Positions 10,754 through 22,052 of a stretch of DNA of 64,000 bases are shown here, in pieces. Numbering within the stretch: position 1 is the first letter of the stretch; every line of letters begins with the position of its first letter. Source of the DNA: Uloborus plumipes. Taxonomy: Eukaryota; Arthropoda; Arachnida; Araneae; Uloboridae. The stretch spans positions 291,383 to 355,382 of the forward strand of contig JAXGGA010000087.1 in assembly GCA_038373865.1 (NCBI GenBank), in the 5' to 3' direction. A model generated the notes under the pieces. The model saw only the letters and a list, made by a program, of their open reading frames with translations. It was not told where the DNA came from and ran no database searches. Position numbers and translations under genes: made by a program.

Positions 10754-13700
10754 TCAGGCTTCCAAGGGATACAAATGCTGAATTGTTCTACGTAAAAGTC
10801 CGGATGATGTTTTAACTTCGTATGAGCGTACATTGCTATCCCGTCCGAGAAATACTTTTTCAATTTTTCCTAGTTTCCAAAGTAGCTTATTTTTGGAATC
10901 ACCTTCGACAAGAACAACATCTCCTATTTTAAGTGCCGGTTGTTTGTTTGGGTTATCCAAAGAGTGAGCTGTTCTAAGATCAAGTAAATATTGCTGTTTC
11001 CATTTTATCCATAACTGTTTAAGAAGAAGAGATTGATATTTTTTCCGTTTTAGGAGTGAAGATCGTTTAGACTCATTTTCTACTATTTCGGCAAAATGAA
11101 TAGGATACTGGGGTTCACGACCGAAATTCAAGAAATGCATGGGTGTTAAAGGCATCGGTTCATTATTTTCATTATAGACGTAAGTAAGAGGTCGCATGTT
11201 GAGGACAGTTTCCACTTCGGCAAGCAAGGTTGACATCTCTTCAAATTTCAACAAAGCTTTCCCTATACATTTCCGCAGGCAATCTTTAACAGATTTCACC
11301 AAACGCTCGTAAAACCCTCCCCACCATGCGGCTCTTTCAACGATATTTTTCCAGACTATTCGTTCTTTAGTGAGAAATTCCAAAAGCAATTTGTCTGAGA
11401 TAATTTTCGATAAATCTTCAATTTCCTTTTTAGCCCTTTTGAAGGTTTTCGCATTATCTGAATATATTATTTTACAGTTCCCTCTTCTTGCTAAAAATCT
11501 CCGAAGTGCCAATAAGAAGGAGTCAGTAGTCATATCACTTACGAGTTCGAGGTGAATAGATCTTGTGATCGCACATGTAAACAAAACTATATAGGACTTC
11601 TGAACTTCTTTAAAATTTTTCACATAAATTGGCCCTATAAAATCTAACCCACAAATTGAGAAAGGTGGTGACGTGTTACTTCTGTCAAATGGTAAAGGAG
11701 CTGTAACTTGATTACCAGCCTTCGCAAGATATTTTTGGCAAATCAGACACTTCTTGATGACGCTCTTTACCAATTGCCGTCCTTTTGGAATCCAAAAACG
11801 TTTTCTAATCCTAGCTAGTGTGCAAGCTGTTCCACCGTGCATCAATTTCTCATGTTCTCGTCTCGTGATTAAAGTTGTTATCCAGGACTGTTTTGGAAGA
11901 ATGATGGGATGTTTTTCTTCTGCAGATAGCTCAGCAAGTTCCAATCTTCCACCTAGCCTGACGATTTCATTTTCGTCCATGAATGGTAAAAAATTAAACA
12001 AATCAGAATTCTTTTGAACTGGATTTCCATTTTTCAAAGATTCATATTCTTCTTTAAAGAATGTCTTCTGTTCTAGCCTTATAAGATGATTCTCAGCTTC
12101 TAATAATTCTTCAGTCGTCAGTGTTTCGCATATGTTAGAAATCTTTTTAAATTTCATGATGGACTTCTTCACCCAAGCTGTAACTCTTACTAACTTCTCC
12201 ATATTACTAAATTTAGTAATGTTAATAGGATTTTCCTTTTCTTCAATAATACATTCACATTGGAGAATATCATGTGATGTCTTTCTGTATTCCAATTCTT
12301 CTGAACATATTTCTTCATTATTTTCGGACTTCGGCCAATATTCCGGAGGATTTCTTAGCCACTGCGGTCCCATCAGCCAGGTTGGATCTTCTAGCAATTT
12401 GGAAGCCTTAGTTCCTCTGGACAAGGCATCTGAGGGATTGACCTTTCCTGGACAGTAGAACCAGTCTGAAGGGGAAGTCAATTTTCGAATTTCTTCAACC
12501 CGATTCTTCACAAACATCTTGAACTTTTCAGGAATTCCTTTTATCCAAAAAATGGTTATCTTCGAGTCAGACCAGAAATAACACGAAATGTCACGTTTCA
12601 AGGCTTTCAAAACATTGTAACTTAATTTTGCCGAGAGTAACGCAGCCATGAGCTCTAGTCGAGGCAATGTAAGAGATTTCATTGGAGCAACTCTATTTTT
12701 CGAAGCTACAAATGCCGTTCGAACATTTTCGTTTTCAGTTGTTACACGCAAATAGGCCACAGTTCCAAAAGCTTTCATACTTGCATCACAAAAGAAATGC
12801 AATTCGAGATCTTTAATTTTGCCATCTGGGGTTCCGGAAAGGTAGTGGCGAGGAATAGAAATGTCCGTCAATTGTGAAACTTCGTCGCACCAGTTTCTCC
12901 ATAACAAACTCAAATCTTCGGGTAGTTTATCATCCCAGTCTAAACCTGAAGTCCAAATTTTTTGCATCAAACATTTAATCCTCACTGTGAAAGGACCTAA
13001 AATTCCGATAGGATCAAAAATGCGTCCTAAAACCTGGAGTACGTATCTTTTAGTGTCTATCCGTTTCGAAACAAACTTGACTAACTCCTCGACATCAAAA
13101 TAAAGAATGTCCTTCAAGTTGTCCCACGCTATTCCTAGAACTTTGTAACTTACATTCCCTTCTCTAAAGGGTTCGGAACTATCACTAGAAATAACCCCAA
13201 ATTCCTTCCACAGTTCACTTAGGGGCATTGAATTAGTGCGCCACTTGTGTAATGACAAACTGGCGTCTTCAAAAATGTCTATAGACTCTAACGTGCGGGA
13301 TAAGGCTTCTTCTACAGACACATGACTTCCGATAACATCATCGACATAAATATTATCGTTCAAAAATTTTGTAGTCTCCGGATATTTGTCAGTGTACTGT
13401 TTCAGATGATATTTCAAAATTCCGGCCAACAAAAATGGACTGCTAGTTATACCGAAGAGAACCCGAGTAAACTTATAAACCTGAGGTGGAATAGATTGGT
13501 CAGAAGGGTGATCAGTAAACAAGAAACGAGTTACATCTCTATCCTCTTCATTAAGAGATATTTGTAAGAACGCTTGCTTCATGTCTGTGGTGTAAGCAAT
13601 GGGATGTAAACGAAATCTCAATAGAATATCAAATATTTCTGAATATAAGTTTGGACCTGCATGAAGACAGTCATTTAATGATAGACAATTGTCGTCATGC

Positions 13701-16078
13701 GAACTACCGTCAAAAACAATGCGTAGCTTACTCGTCTCACGCGATTTTCTAATTACTTCTCTGTGGGGCAAATAAAATTTAACTGTGTCGTCCTTATCCG
13801 GGTTAATAACTGGTTCAATAATTTTCTGATGCAAATAGTCGTCTATCACCCTTTTGTATTCAAAATACAACTCTGGATTTCTATGGAATCTTTTTCTAAG
13901 TCTAGAAAACCTCTCTTCAGCAATCTTCCTATTATCTTCCAAATTCCGCTTTTCTAATTTCCACGGTAATCCCACTGTGTACCTTTTGTTTTCATATTTA
14001 ATTTGAGACTCGAATAGTTTTATGATTTCATTTTCTTTAGGGTCAGTATCTCGTTTCGAATCAATAAGACCTGAAGTTTCTAAGTCCCAAAACTTCTGAA
14101 TTTGTTCTGAAATCGAGGTATCTTCAACGACTACATTCATTACTAACGAGACGTGGTTTTCACTATTTTTACCTTGTAAACACCAACCGAAAATTGTTTC
14201 AACTGCAACTAGTGTTTTACTTAAATGTTTTATATTTCCCGTTACAACATTATAATAATAATCAGCACCAATTAAAATTGTTATGGGTTCTTTGCTTTCT
14301 GGACAATCCGCGAGAGTCATATTTTTTAACATTTTTATTTTATTAAAGTCTTTAATTTCCGGGGGAGGAATACATGATCCAGATATTTCGTCTGTTACTA
14401 ACGCTTCAATTTCTATTTTCGATTCGGGAAAGTTTCTGTTGATTAACGTAAGTTTGATGACATCGTAATGTTTTTCAATCGGAACTTTGCTTCCAAATGT
14501 ATACACTGATAATTTTTCTTGTCTTAGTACCTTGCATTTTAATTTATTGGCTATGTTCTGCGTAATGAAGCTGCGCATTGATGCACAGTCGAGTAAAACG
14601 CGCGTACCACAGTTCGAATTCAAGTGTTCATTTTTTGCAAACACATAACTCGTTTGCAAAAGAGTCCTATTTTTATTTCCTGTGTGAGACACAGCAGAAA
14701 TTACTTTTACCGCCTCATCGCAAGCAGGAGATTCCTTCGAATTGTCATCCGTTAAATTGTTAAATTTATAGCAGATACTCTCATTATGTTTACCGGAACA
14801 AAACTTGCAATTCCTACCCGATAAACAATCTTTTATACGGTGTTTAAATCCAAGGCATAAAAAACATCTGCCTTGATTCCTCAATACCATTTTCTTTTTT
14901 TCAACATTCAACGGACAGTTGAGAATATCGTGTTCTTTTTTACAAAATAAACAAACACAAATTTCAGATTTCTTATCAGTGCAAGGTTCATTCTTATTTT
15001 TTGCAGCAACCAAAAAACCGCATGTAGAATTGGAGACAGCATTTTCTTGTGATTTTTTATTTTTGCTGCTAAATTCTGTTGGCCTTGATCTAAACAAATA
15101 AGTTTGTTCTCTTGTGGTTATTTCGTTTTGCAAGAAATCTAAGAATTGATTTATATCTGGAACGCAAGATTTTTTCGCATTTTGTCGATTATATTCTAAT
15201 GCGAACTCGTGTGGAATTATTTTCAATACTACTGCTAATAACATTGCAGAATAAGAATTCGATTCTAATCCTAAAGTTGAAAGACACCTAACATTAATTT
15301 CAATGTCGTTGTGAAGTCTTTTTAGCTTTGGAATGTCAGTGATTTTGTAAACAGGAGTTAAGTTCAGCAATTTATTCATATGGCTGTTAATTATGACGTC
15401 TTTTTGTCCGAATCGTTCTTTTAATATCTGAAGTGCCGAATCGTAATTTTCATCTGAGATTTCAAAACCCGCAATTGCATAAGCTGCAGGTCCAACCAAA
15501 TAACTTTTTAAATAGTTAAATTTTTCAGTTTTTGAAAGAGTTTGGTTCTCGTGAATCGAGACTTTGAAAGTATTGTAAAAGGAATAAAATTGAGTGCAAT
15601 CTCCGTAAAACTTTTGAATGTTCAATTTCGGAAGCTTAACGTGTTTTGTTTCGTTTATCTGTGTCTCAGTTACGTTTAAACTTGTGTTCACTTCGTTAGT
15701 ATTACAGGATTGAATTTCTTTCATCTTTCTTTTAGCGCGAAATATCGCGTTTGAAATCTTTTCATCATATTCGTATGTTGACATTAGTTCTTTTTCAAAT
15801 TCTTCCAATTCTAATAACGGTTCGATGTCATTGTCAAATTTCTTCAAAAGTTCTGCTTTAATATTTAATAGGTTTAATTGTTCGTCTAGGGTTTCTACAT
15901 CTACTTGGTCAACTTTAATTAAACCTTCAATAGTATTTGTTATTTTCGTTACTGCAGTTCTAAGAGCAGTACGATTTTTTTTGGCTTTTTCGAAATCCAT
16001 AGCGGTAAGTAAAGACGTTTCGCTTACCTTTGCAGTCTTCGCACTATGTGCTAATCCAGAGGAATTTTCTAGTGACAT
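10754..16078 (-). CDS. BEL/Pao gag-pol polyprotein (about 1,774 aa)
   Basis: This is a single open frame on the minus strand. I start at ATG 16078; the preceding codon is TTG, not ATG. Gag-like N-terminal half: a KFYGDCTQFYSFYNTF block near residue 150 (DUF1759-type region), then three Cys/His knuckles near 376, 406 and 426 (CLFC..EH..L.C, CFLC..FKH..KDC, CKFC..KH...C). Aspartic protease: LLDCASMRSF near 496, within the D-x-A-S variants I recall for this superfamily. Reverse transcriptase: TDMKQAFLQI near 828 and IYVDDVIG near 913. RNase H: FFCDAS near 1095, LPRLELMAALL, FWSDSK near 1170. Integrase: H-H-C-C zinc site (HEKLMHGG...CLICQKY, 1408-1445), then GLDFIGP, YSDNAKTF and FYERL carrying the D, D, E residues (about 1478, 1538, 1590). 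A C-terminal basic domain (GDVVLVEGD...WKLGKIEKV) ends at LYPLEA. No stop or frameshift was seen, so the protein may be functional. Confidence 0.95.
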   Translation of the reverse strand: MSLENSSGLAHSAKTAKVSETSLLTAMDFEKAKKNRTALRTAVTKITNTIEGLIKVDQVDVETLDEQLNLLNIKAELLKKFDNDIEPLLELEEFEKELMSTYEYDEKISNAIFRAKRKMKEIQSCNTNEVNTSLNVTETQINETKHVKLPKLNIQKFYGDCTQFYSFYNTFKVSIHENQTLSKTEKFNYLKSYLVGPAAYAIAGFEISDENYDSALQILKERFGQKDVIINSHMNKLLNLTPVYKITDIPKLKRLHNDIEINVRCLSTLGLESNSYSAMLLAVVLKIIPHEFALEYNRQNAKKSCVPDINQFLDFLQNEITTREQTYLFRSRPTEFSSKNKKSQENAVSNSTCGFLVAAKNKNEPCTDKKSEICVCLFCKKEHDILNCPLNVEKKKMVLRNQGRCFLCLGFKHRIKDCLSGRNCKFCSGKHNESICYKFNNLTDDNSKESPACDEAVKVISAVSHTGNKNRTLLQTSYVFAKNEHLNSNCGTRVLLDCASMRSFITQNIANKLKCKVLRQEKLSVYTFGSKVPIEKHYDVIKLTLINRNFPESKIEIEALVTDEISGSCIPPPEIKDFNKIKMLKNMTLADCPESKEPITILIGADYYYNVVTGNIKHLSKTLVAVETIFGWCLQGKNSENHVSLVMNVVVEDTSISEQIQKFWDLETSGLIDSKRDTDPKENEIIKLFESQIKYENKRYTVGLPWKLEKRNLEDNRKIAEERFSRLRKRFHRNPELYFEYKRVIDDYLHQKIIEPVINPDKDDTVKFYLPHREVIRKSRETSKLRIVFDGSSHDDNCLSLNDCLHAGPNLYSEIFDILLRFRLHPIAYTTDMKQAFLQISLNEEDRDVTRFLFTDHPSDQSIPPQVYKFTRVLFGITSSPFLLAGILKYHLKQYTDKYPETTKFLNDNIYVDDVIGSHVSVEEALSRTLESIDIFEDASLSLHKWRTNSMPLSELWKEFGVISSDSSEPFREGNVSYKVLGIAWDNLKDILYFDVEELVKFVSKRIDTKRYVLQVLGRIFDPIGILGPFTVRIKCLMQKIWTSGLDWDDKLPEDLSLLWRNWCDEVSQLTDISIPRHYLSGTPDGKIKDLELHFFCDASMKAFGTVAYLRVTTENENVRTAFVASKNRVAPMKSLTLPRLELMAALLSAKLSYNVLKALKRDISCYFWSDSKITIFWIKGIPEKFKMFVKNRVEEIRKLTSPSDWFYCPGKVNPSDALSRGTKASKLLEDPTWLMGPQWLRNPPEYWPKSENNEEICSEELEYRKTSHDILQCECIIEEKENPINITKFSNMEKLVRVTAWVKKSIMKFKKISNICETLTTEELLEAENHLIRLEQKTFFKEEYESLKNGNPVQKNSDLFNFLPFMDENEIVRLGGRLELAELSAEEKHPIILPKQSWITTLITRREHEKLMHGGTACTLARIRKRFWIPKGRQLVKSVIKKCLICQKYLAKAGNQVTAPLPFDRSNTSPPFSICGLDFIGPIYVKNFKEVQKSYIVLFTCAITRSIHLELVSDMTTDSFLLALRRFLARRGNCKIIYSDNAKTFKRAKKEIEDLSKIISDKLLLEFLTKERIVWKNIVERAAWWGGFYERLVKSVKDCLRKCIGKALLKFEEMSTLLAEVETVLNMRPLTYVYNENNEPMPLTPMHFLNFGREPQYPIHFAEIVENESKRSSLLKRKKYQSLLLKQLWIKWKQQYLLDLRTAHSLDNPNKQPALKIGDVVLVEGDSKNKLLWKLGKIEKVFLGRDSNVRSYEVKTSSGLLRRTIQHLYPLEA

Positions 16079-16118
16079 CAAATCCCATAAAGCGAATCAA
16101 AGTATTATAATCCGAGTT

Positions 16119-16136
16119 CCCGTGCCGAATGCACCA
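16119..16136 (-). other. Candidate primer binding site of BEL element
   Basis: Immediately after the 5' LTR, the minus strand reads TGGTGCATTCGGCACGGG. TGG complements the CCA end of a tRNA, and the spacing is zero. I cannot assign the tRNA with confidence; TGGTGCAT recalls glycine tRNA ends. Confidence 0.65.
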
Positions 16137-16426
16137 TGAAGAAAAACTGGCGTGCAAAACTTCGAAGTTCTAATTCCACGAAAAAATAAACTTAAAACTT
16201 AAAAAAGGAACTGTTTAATTTGAAAAACTATGTACATTTTTACAGAGAAAACTTCATCATTCGAAACAAGAAATGGGACATCGATGGGTAACAATCTGTT
16301 ACATCAGAAAGCTGCACGCTTCTATCGAAAGTTCAGTGGTATCTAAAAATGTGTGTCTCCTTTAGGAGCTCGCGGTCGGGAGCATGTGGACTGTTGCCAT
16401 TCTAAATCTAATAAATTTTCCACACA
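16137..16426 (-). repeat. 5' LTR of BEL element
   Basis: 290 bp with TG...CA ends in both orientations; partner of 10266-10556. It contains the expected promoter end, but no clear TATA box was identified. Confidence 0.93.
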
Positions 16427-16840
16427 AGCCCTAACATGATTGATTGTATTCAGGTCAGTAGAGCACGCTGGCCATTCCATACGCTGTATTTTTTCAGCTT
16501 CAAGCATGTTCTCCACCAGACGAGCTCTCAGCGGTCGAGCAATATCGTTTTGAAAAACAAAGGATTATCCAATAGCTCCAGTGTGAGGGATGGCATGAGG
16601 TCTCAGTATCTCGTCTGCATACCTTTGGCCCGTCAAAGTGCCATTCCAAATGATATGCAGGTCCGTACGTCCGCCTATGCTGATTCCACTCCATACCACC
16701 CAACCAGCTCGTATGTTTTGTGACCTTTCACGAACGAATGCGGGGTTTTTTCGAGTGCCCCTGTCCCTCCATACCAGAACAAGTCCGTTGTCACTCTCCA
16801 GACTGAATTGCAACCCCTCTGTAAACAGCACTTGGCTCCA
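16427..16840 (-). pseudogene. Tc1-like transposase, central catalytic part (upstream of BEL insertion)
   Basis: Minus-strand reading gives FSLESDNGLVLVWRDRGTR, GWVVWSGISIGGRTDLHII, NGTLTGQRYADEILRPH, then after a frame change FVFQNDIARPLRARLVENML and EWPACSTDLNTINHV. These are the successive conserved blocks of a Tc1-family DDE domain. The second Asp is present (QND). Thirty-four residues later the catalytic Glu has become Asn (INHV for IEHV). Together with the frame break this shows the copy was dead or dying. Sequence stops at HVRA, where the BEL LTR begins; the rest lies at 10060-10265. Confidence 0.85.
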
Positions 16841-17126
16841 AACATGTTGCTCCCAATTTTAAAAAAAAATGTAAAAAAACTACTGCACTATCGAATTTAA
16901 CAGTTGCGGCAATAAAACGGACGCTTTTGCAACATCCCGATTTCCGCACTTATCTCCTTTTTCTGGTTTTTGACCTCATTAACTTTAATTTGTTCATAAA
17001 ATTATCTTAATCCGTTTCCTGGTACGCTTTAAATTAAGAACGATTCATTTTATGTTACTTATTGGTATACATCTTTGTGTAATTTAGTTAAAACCATGTG
17101 CTCCCCTAATTGTTTTGAGCAGTGTA

Positions 17127-18693
17127 GTTGCCGTGTCAAGGTCATAGCCCCCAATAGGCAACGAGCGTTCGCCGCAGAAGCTTACTTTTTAAATAATCTT
17201 TCGCCACTCAACGAGCCATCCGAACACGATTTAAAATTCACTCCTGGCCGGGAATCGATTGTTTTGTGGGTAAAAACATCCAGGGAAAGTGGGAGTGTGA
17301 TAAAAAAAAAGACCCAGGACGATTCCCAGAACTCCAGAAAACGTCGAGAAAGTGAAGGAGTCGTTTTTGCGCTCTCCCAGCCGTTTGGCGCGTACACACG
17401 CTGCTGCTGCTCTGTGCAGTTGTATGAAGAAAATGATGAGAACTTCTATAAATTGCTCTTTCATTTTGAAGTATACCATGTACACTTCAACTTCAAAGTA
17501 CACTGGATGTTAAAAGGATCATGCTTGTTAAGGTTTTTATTATTATTATTTTAAAAACTTTTTGGCTCTGATGTCTTGGTGGATTATCAATACTTTTAAT
17601 GAGTTGAAAAATCGATATTTTTCTGGAAGAGTTGATTGGAATAAGCACTAATGAAGAGTTTAAGATAGAGTTTAGGAAAGGGTATCAATATTTCTGTCTC
17701 CAGAAAGACATTACAACTTATCCTGCCGTTGGAATATCAATAGAAAATTTCTGTTAGATTTTAATTCTTCATACCTCGTGCAAACAAATTTCAGTTCAAT
17801 CACAAATTTTCTTAAAAAATAAGAAACATACCGGCAGTTCCTGATCGGAGAGTTTTTTAAGTTATGTCTCACAATTCTAAAGCCAAATTCCAAAAATTTG
17901 CTGTCGATACACCAAATTCACCCCTCCCACAAAAAAAATCTTTTTTTCCCCGTCCATACCTATTCTATGTAGGAAGATGTGTACCTGGTTTAAGTTTTGT
18001 GCCATTATTATAAAAGTATGAATAAATATGCTCGTTTTTCTCTTCATCTGTTTTCTTTTTAATTTTAATTTTATTTTTATTTTTTTTCTGCATAAAACTG
18101 TCAAACTGAATTTTTAGAGTTTTCGAGCGTTTAAGAAGTGTTTGATTATTTATAAAACCAATACTAAAAAATCTCTGATACTGTTGAGTAAATTTCCGAT
18201 AAATGTTGTTATATTTACACATATCTTGTTTTCATCTAGTTGTTTTGGAGTTAATGGAACTTAACCATCTAATTCGCGGTTTATAAGAATGCTCCAATTC
18301 TATTATTTTAGTCCCAGACTAGATCTCGTTGGAATTTATATTTCCGCCGTTCATTGTAAAAATTGTATCTTCATTTTTTTTAAAACACGTATTTGTTTGC
18401 TAAATGGAATAACATTTAGTTGCATCTTTTAGTATAAAAGCACTTTTCCAAAGTAAATATGTAGTGACTAATAATAGATGAACACTTATATTTCTCTCAT
18501 AAGGAGAAATTTAAGAAGGGCTTTATAAATAACAAGCAGTACCTGCAGTAAATTTAAAACAGAAGGAGAAAGAGTAATGTTTTCCTTTTCAAGACATTTA
18601 AGCGTAATCCTGAAAACTGCAAAGATCGAGTTGCGCCTCGGCTAAGCTCACTTCGTCTGAAATTCCCCGTTTGAACAAAATGGCAACGGGAAC
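17127..18693. other. Intergenic region, no supported gene
   Basis: 17130-17420 is GC-richer than its surroundings and lies inside a 159-codon open stretch (17075-17554), but that frame starts inside the Tc1 TIR and shows no motif, so I do not call it. 17560-18690 is A/T-rich with no recognised element. Confidence 0.4.
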
Positions 18694-18715
18694 TACCCAA
18701 GCGGCACAACTTTGT

Positions 18716-19015
18716 CCTTTGGACGTCCTAGAAATGTCATTTCAGGACTAACTCAAAATATTAACTCAACCTTCGGACGTTTAAATTTCATCCCGCGGTG
18801 ATCGAGGGACATCCTAGGGACCTTGCAATGTCCGCGAACTGTTTTTCCCCAGTTGGTCCCTGTGTTGTCAGCAGCCATCCCGAGGACTTAAGCCTTTCGT
18901 GGTCCTCAGGACGTTCAGAAAACATTATCCTCAGGTTGTTAAAATGATGTCAGACGTTCTTTTATTGGCTATGTCTAGGACCAAGCTTTTTATGGTTGGT
19001 CCTTCGGACGTTAAA
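18716..19015 (+). repeat. Left cluster of GGACGTCC-like motifs
   Basis: Multiple near copies of the self-complementary octamer GGACGTCC (for example near 18720, 18776, 18808, 18911, 19005), often as GGACGTT or GGACATCC. The mirrored cluster is at 23843-24562. Confidence 0.7.
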
Positions 19016-20232
19016 TGGATGATGTTATGCAAAAAGGAGTTAACCCACAAAAACCTGATTTTGAGATAATGGGCTTTAAAGTCAACAAACTCTGGCAAAA
19101 AGCATGGAGCTCTACACTCTTAAAAGTGTGCCGCTTATATGTAAGGCACAAGAGAATTGTGCCTTATATTACTTACATATCAGAGGCACAAAGCGTTAGG
19201 TGCCGTTGATACAAAGCACAACGAGATGAACGGCACGGACAGGAAGTAAAACTTTTTAAAGGCACTTTGAATCGGCCGTGCCTTTTAAATTCCCACTTCG
19301 CAAGTTTTAAGTGGCACATCGTCTATTCACGCTTTGGGTTTGAGGTTATAGCTGATCACGTGGCCCGTATGTTTATTTTCAATGCTGGAGATGGCGGAAA
19401 GTTCGTTATCGCAAAAATTCAGGATTAAATGTATTCTTTCATCGTTTTCAAGCAATATTATTAGTTTGAGAGAGATAGTTTTATATATTGCGTTGTTGTT
19501 TGATGCGGATGTAAGAATAGGGAACGAAAATCAAGTTGTAGTGTAGAAATTTGATCGTTCCATGCCTTTCCTTTGCAAGATTCATCATTTGAAGAAACGG
19601 CAAATGAAAAGTCAGTCGGGTGCATTTTGTGCAGAATAAGCGTTTTATGGTTTGCTCTGAACACTTACTATCAGAAGAAGATTTTATTTATCTGTCCATC
19701 CATTATGCATTATTAATTGCCGAGGCATAAACTGCTGTTTCAAACGTCTTCCTATGGAAACATCGATAACAAAATGGGCAGCAAAAGAGTGTGTTAGTGT
19801 TTTTTAAAATCTACATACTCCTTTGCTGATCTTTTTTGTGCTGTATGTCGACATTTTGTGCTACGACAGGTATGTAAAATAGCTCGTCCAATTTATTTCT
19901 ATTATGATTTATCAGCGTTATTTTAATTAAAATCTTAGTTTCATTTGCCATAATGGTTTAATATGTTAGATACTTGATACTGTTCGTTGTTCCGGCAAAA
20001 AGCTCCATTGACAAAAGAAGTAATTATTTTTTAGTTGCATGGGCTTTATTATGATAAATATTGTCTCACAAGATTCGGTTGACTTTAAATTTATTGTACT
20101 ACTTTTTAAAATATAGTAGGATATTTTAAAAAATAGTAAGTTATGATTTAGCATTTTTTTTTAAGTTTAAAATTAATTTTAACTCAATTTGATAATATTT
20201 CTTAGTACTTCATCATGATAAAGTATAAATTC

Positions 20233-20890
20233 CAGTGCCGTATTTACGTACGGGTTTAATGGGCTTTTGCCCAGGGCGGCACTTTTTCCATGCAAAGTGA
20301 AGACCTTTTTTTTTTTTTAGACAGCAGGGCTGATCGGCAGCGAGAATTACATCAATTAATTGAATTAAATACTGTTCGTTATTTAATAACGCTGGAATGC
20401 TGGTGGAATTTTTCATACAAAAATATTGAGCCGCAGGGGGAAAAAAAAGAAAAGAAGATAAGACAGGAATAAGACTAGAAAGATGAGAAAAAAAGACTGC
20501 AAGACACAAAAAAATTGTTCGTTAAAACCGGGTCTTGCTCGTTAAAACGAATTCTGTTCCATAGACTTAACATTGATCCAACAAAATATTCTCGTTTCCC
20601 TCGTTGTTGATTTATAATAATGTAAGAGCAGATTTGTAGTAGTAAAAGTTGAGATTCCCAAAAGACGAATTTTTACCAATTGGCTGATTGTTAACAACCA
20701 ACCAATTTCATGTTTAACTAGCTGTGTGGCCGAGATTTGCACGGTTTACCTTGAAAATACATTTTATGTCAAGTAAATAAAAAAAGTTTTTTTTTTTTTT
20801 TTTAACAACTTTGAAATTCAACACCTCAAGGGGGAGGGGGGGCGGCCAGTTTCAAAAGCCCAGGGCGGCCTCACGTCAAATACGCATCTG
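20233..20890. mobile_element. hAT-like non-autonomous element with 8-bp target duplication
   Basis: The 8-bp sequence ATAAATTC occurs immediately before (20225-20232) and after (20891-20898). Ends are CAGTGCCGTATTTACGTACG at the left and the complement of CAGATGCGTATTTGACGTGA at the right. Both are followed by a GCCCAGGGCGGC block in inverse orientation. CAG...CTG ends with an 8-bp duplication are hAT features. At 658 bp with no transposase it is non-autonomous. It sits inside element 3. Confidence 0.88.
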
Positions 20891-22052
20891 ATAAATTCTC
20901 ACAAGATTCAGTTGAATATATATTTGTTGAACTTGTTAAAATATAATAGGATTTTTTTCGGCAAAAATAAGTAAAAAAAGACTATTCTCGTAGAAATTGC
21001 AGATTCAAAACTAAATATTTATAAAAGAAACTTCGCTTCTGTGCATTAAAGTTTAAATTCACTAATTTTCTGTATCGCAGCATTTATTTATTAAATTTAA
21101 TAAATTTTAACTTAGTCAAGTTTCATGTGACCTTTATTATGGTAAAATTCAGTTGACTTTAACTGAACTTGTTATCTTTTAATGAGATTTTATTACACAA
21201 AAATACAACTTTTAGTGAAATTTGTTCGTCAAAAAATTTTTCTTTAGCAGGCCGAGTACTCAGTGATCAATTTAAATCATTGTTTGGATCCGTATGACAT
21301 GTTCGTAGTTATAAAAAACTGTTATGATGTTTTTGAATTGTAACAGAAGTTTAAATGTGTTTAGGAGTGATTTAAGGAATCTTGCAATTTTTATCGAGAT
21401 TGCATGGAATGATCGGTTATTATCCTGTACGTAATAACTAAATTTGAAACTACAGCATTATAAAACACAAGTGTTTGTTCTCCCTAAAAAGATACTATTT
21501 TGCATAAAAGGTTAAAATCACTCTATATTTTACAGCATTTCCATTTAATAAATTTTATACTAAAGCAACTAAAACTAAAAATAGTTGAAATACCTTGTTT
21601 TGTTCCTATTCTCAATATTGTCTTTCAAAAAGTTACCTTAATTAAAATTGAATAAATTCAATCATGTAAGACTACCTTTGTTTCCGGATCAAACTGACAA
21701 TTTGTTATGAAGTACTTATTTTTGCTATGTCGTACAATGGCAAAAACTGAAGCTTAATAGCATTTTTTTTTCTTATCTTGTCCAATTTTCAGTTATGTTG
21801 ACAAGATTAGCGAAAATAAGAGCTTATACAACAAGCAAATCAGAAAATGTTTGAAATAAAGTATTATACACAAGATTTTTATATTCTTTGGGAAACATTT
21901 TGTTTTGATATGTCTAACTAATGTGTCATGACGAATTAAAACCTAAAAAAAAGTTTAAAACATGCAAGCACTGGGGTAAAAAATTAAGAAGTTACTATAA
22001 ACTAACGTTGAAATTCTCCTTAATAAACCATTATTATTATTATGAACCTATA

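Larger units (their letters stand above)
10266..16426 (-). mobile_element. Full-length BEL/Pao LTR retrotransposon
   Basis: The 6.16 kb element on the minus strand has two near-identical 290-bp LTRs, a primer-binding-site-like sequence after the 5' LTR, a polypurine tract before the 3' LTR, and one uninterrupted gag-pol frame. Domain order (gag with zinc knuckles, aspartic protease, reverse transcriptase, RNase H, integrase) is that of the BEL/Pao superfamily. No envelope-like ORF is present between pol and the 3' LTR. It interrupts an older Tc1-like transposase gene. I could not find the expected 5-bp target duplication: the right flank begins AGCCC and the left flank ends TTCAG. LTR identity implies a recent insertion. 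Confidence 0.95.
9844..17124 (-). mobile_element. Old Tc1-like element interrupted by a BEL/Pao retrotransposon
   Basis: Inverted ends lie at 9844 (CACTGCTCAAAACAATTAGG) and 17124 (complement, starting at about 17100). TA follows the right end at 17125-17126; the left flank is AA, a probable decayed TA. Removing the BEL insertion (10266-16426) leaves about 1.1 kb, somewhat short for a Tc1 element, consistent with loss of the N-terminal third of the transposase. Transposase remnants lie on the minus strand on both sides of the BEL element and join into one reading order. Confidence 0.8.

Noticed and set aside
11370..16139. Several plus-strand open frames of 60-108 codons
   Set aside because: They are antisense shadows of the BEL gag-pol frame and have no independent motif.
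17075..17554. A 159-codon open frame
   Set aside because: It begins inside the terminal repeat of a Tc1-like element, has overlapping open frames on the other strand, and shows no domain.
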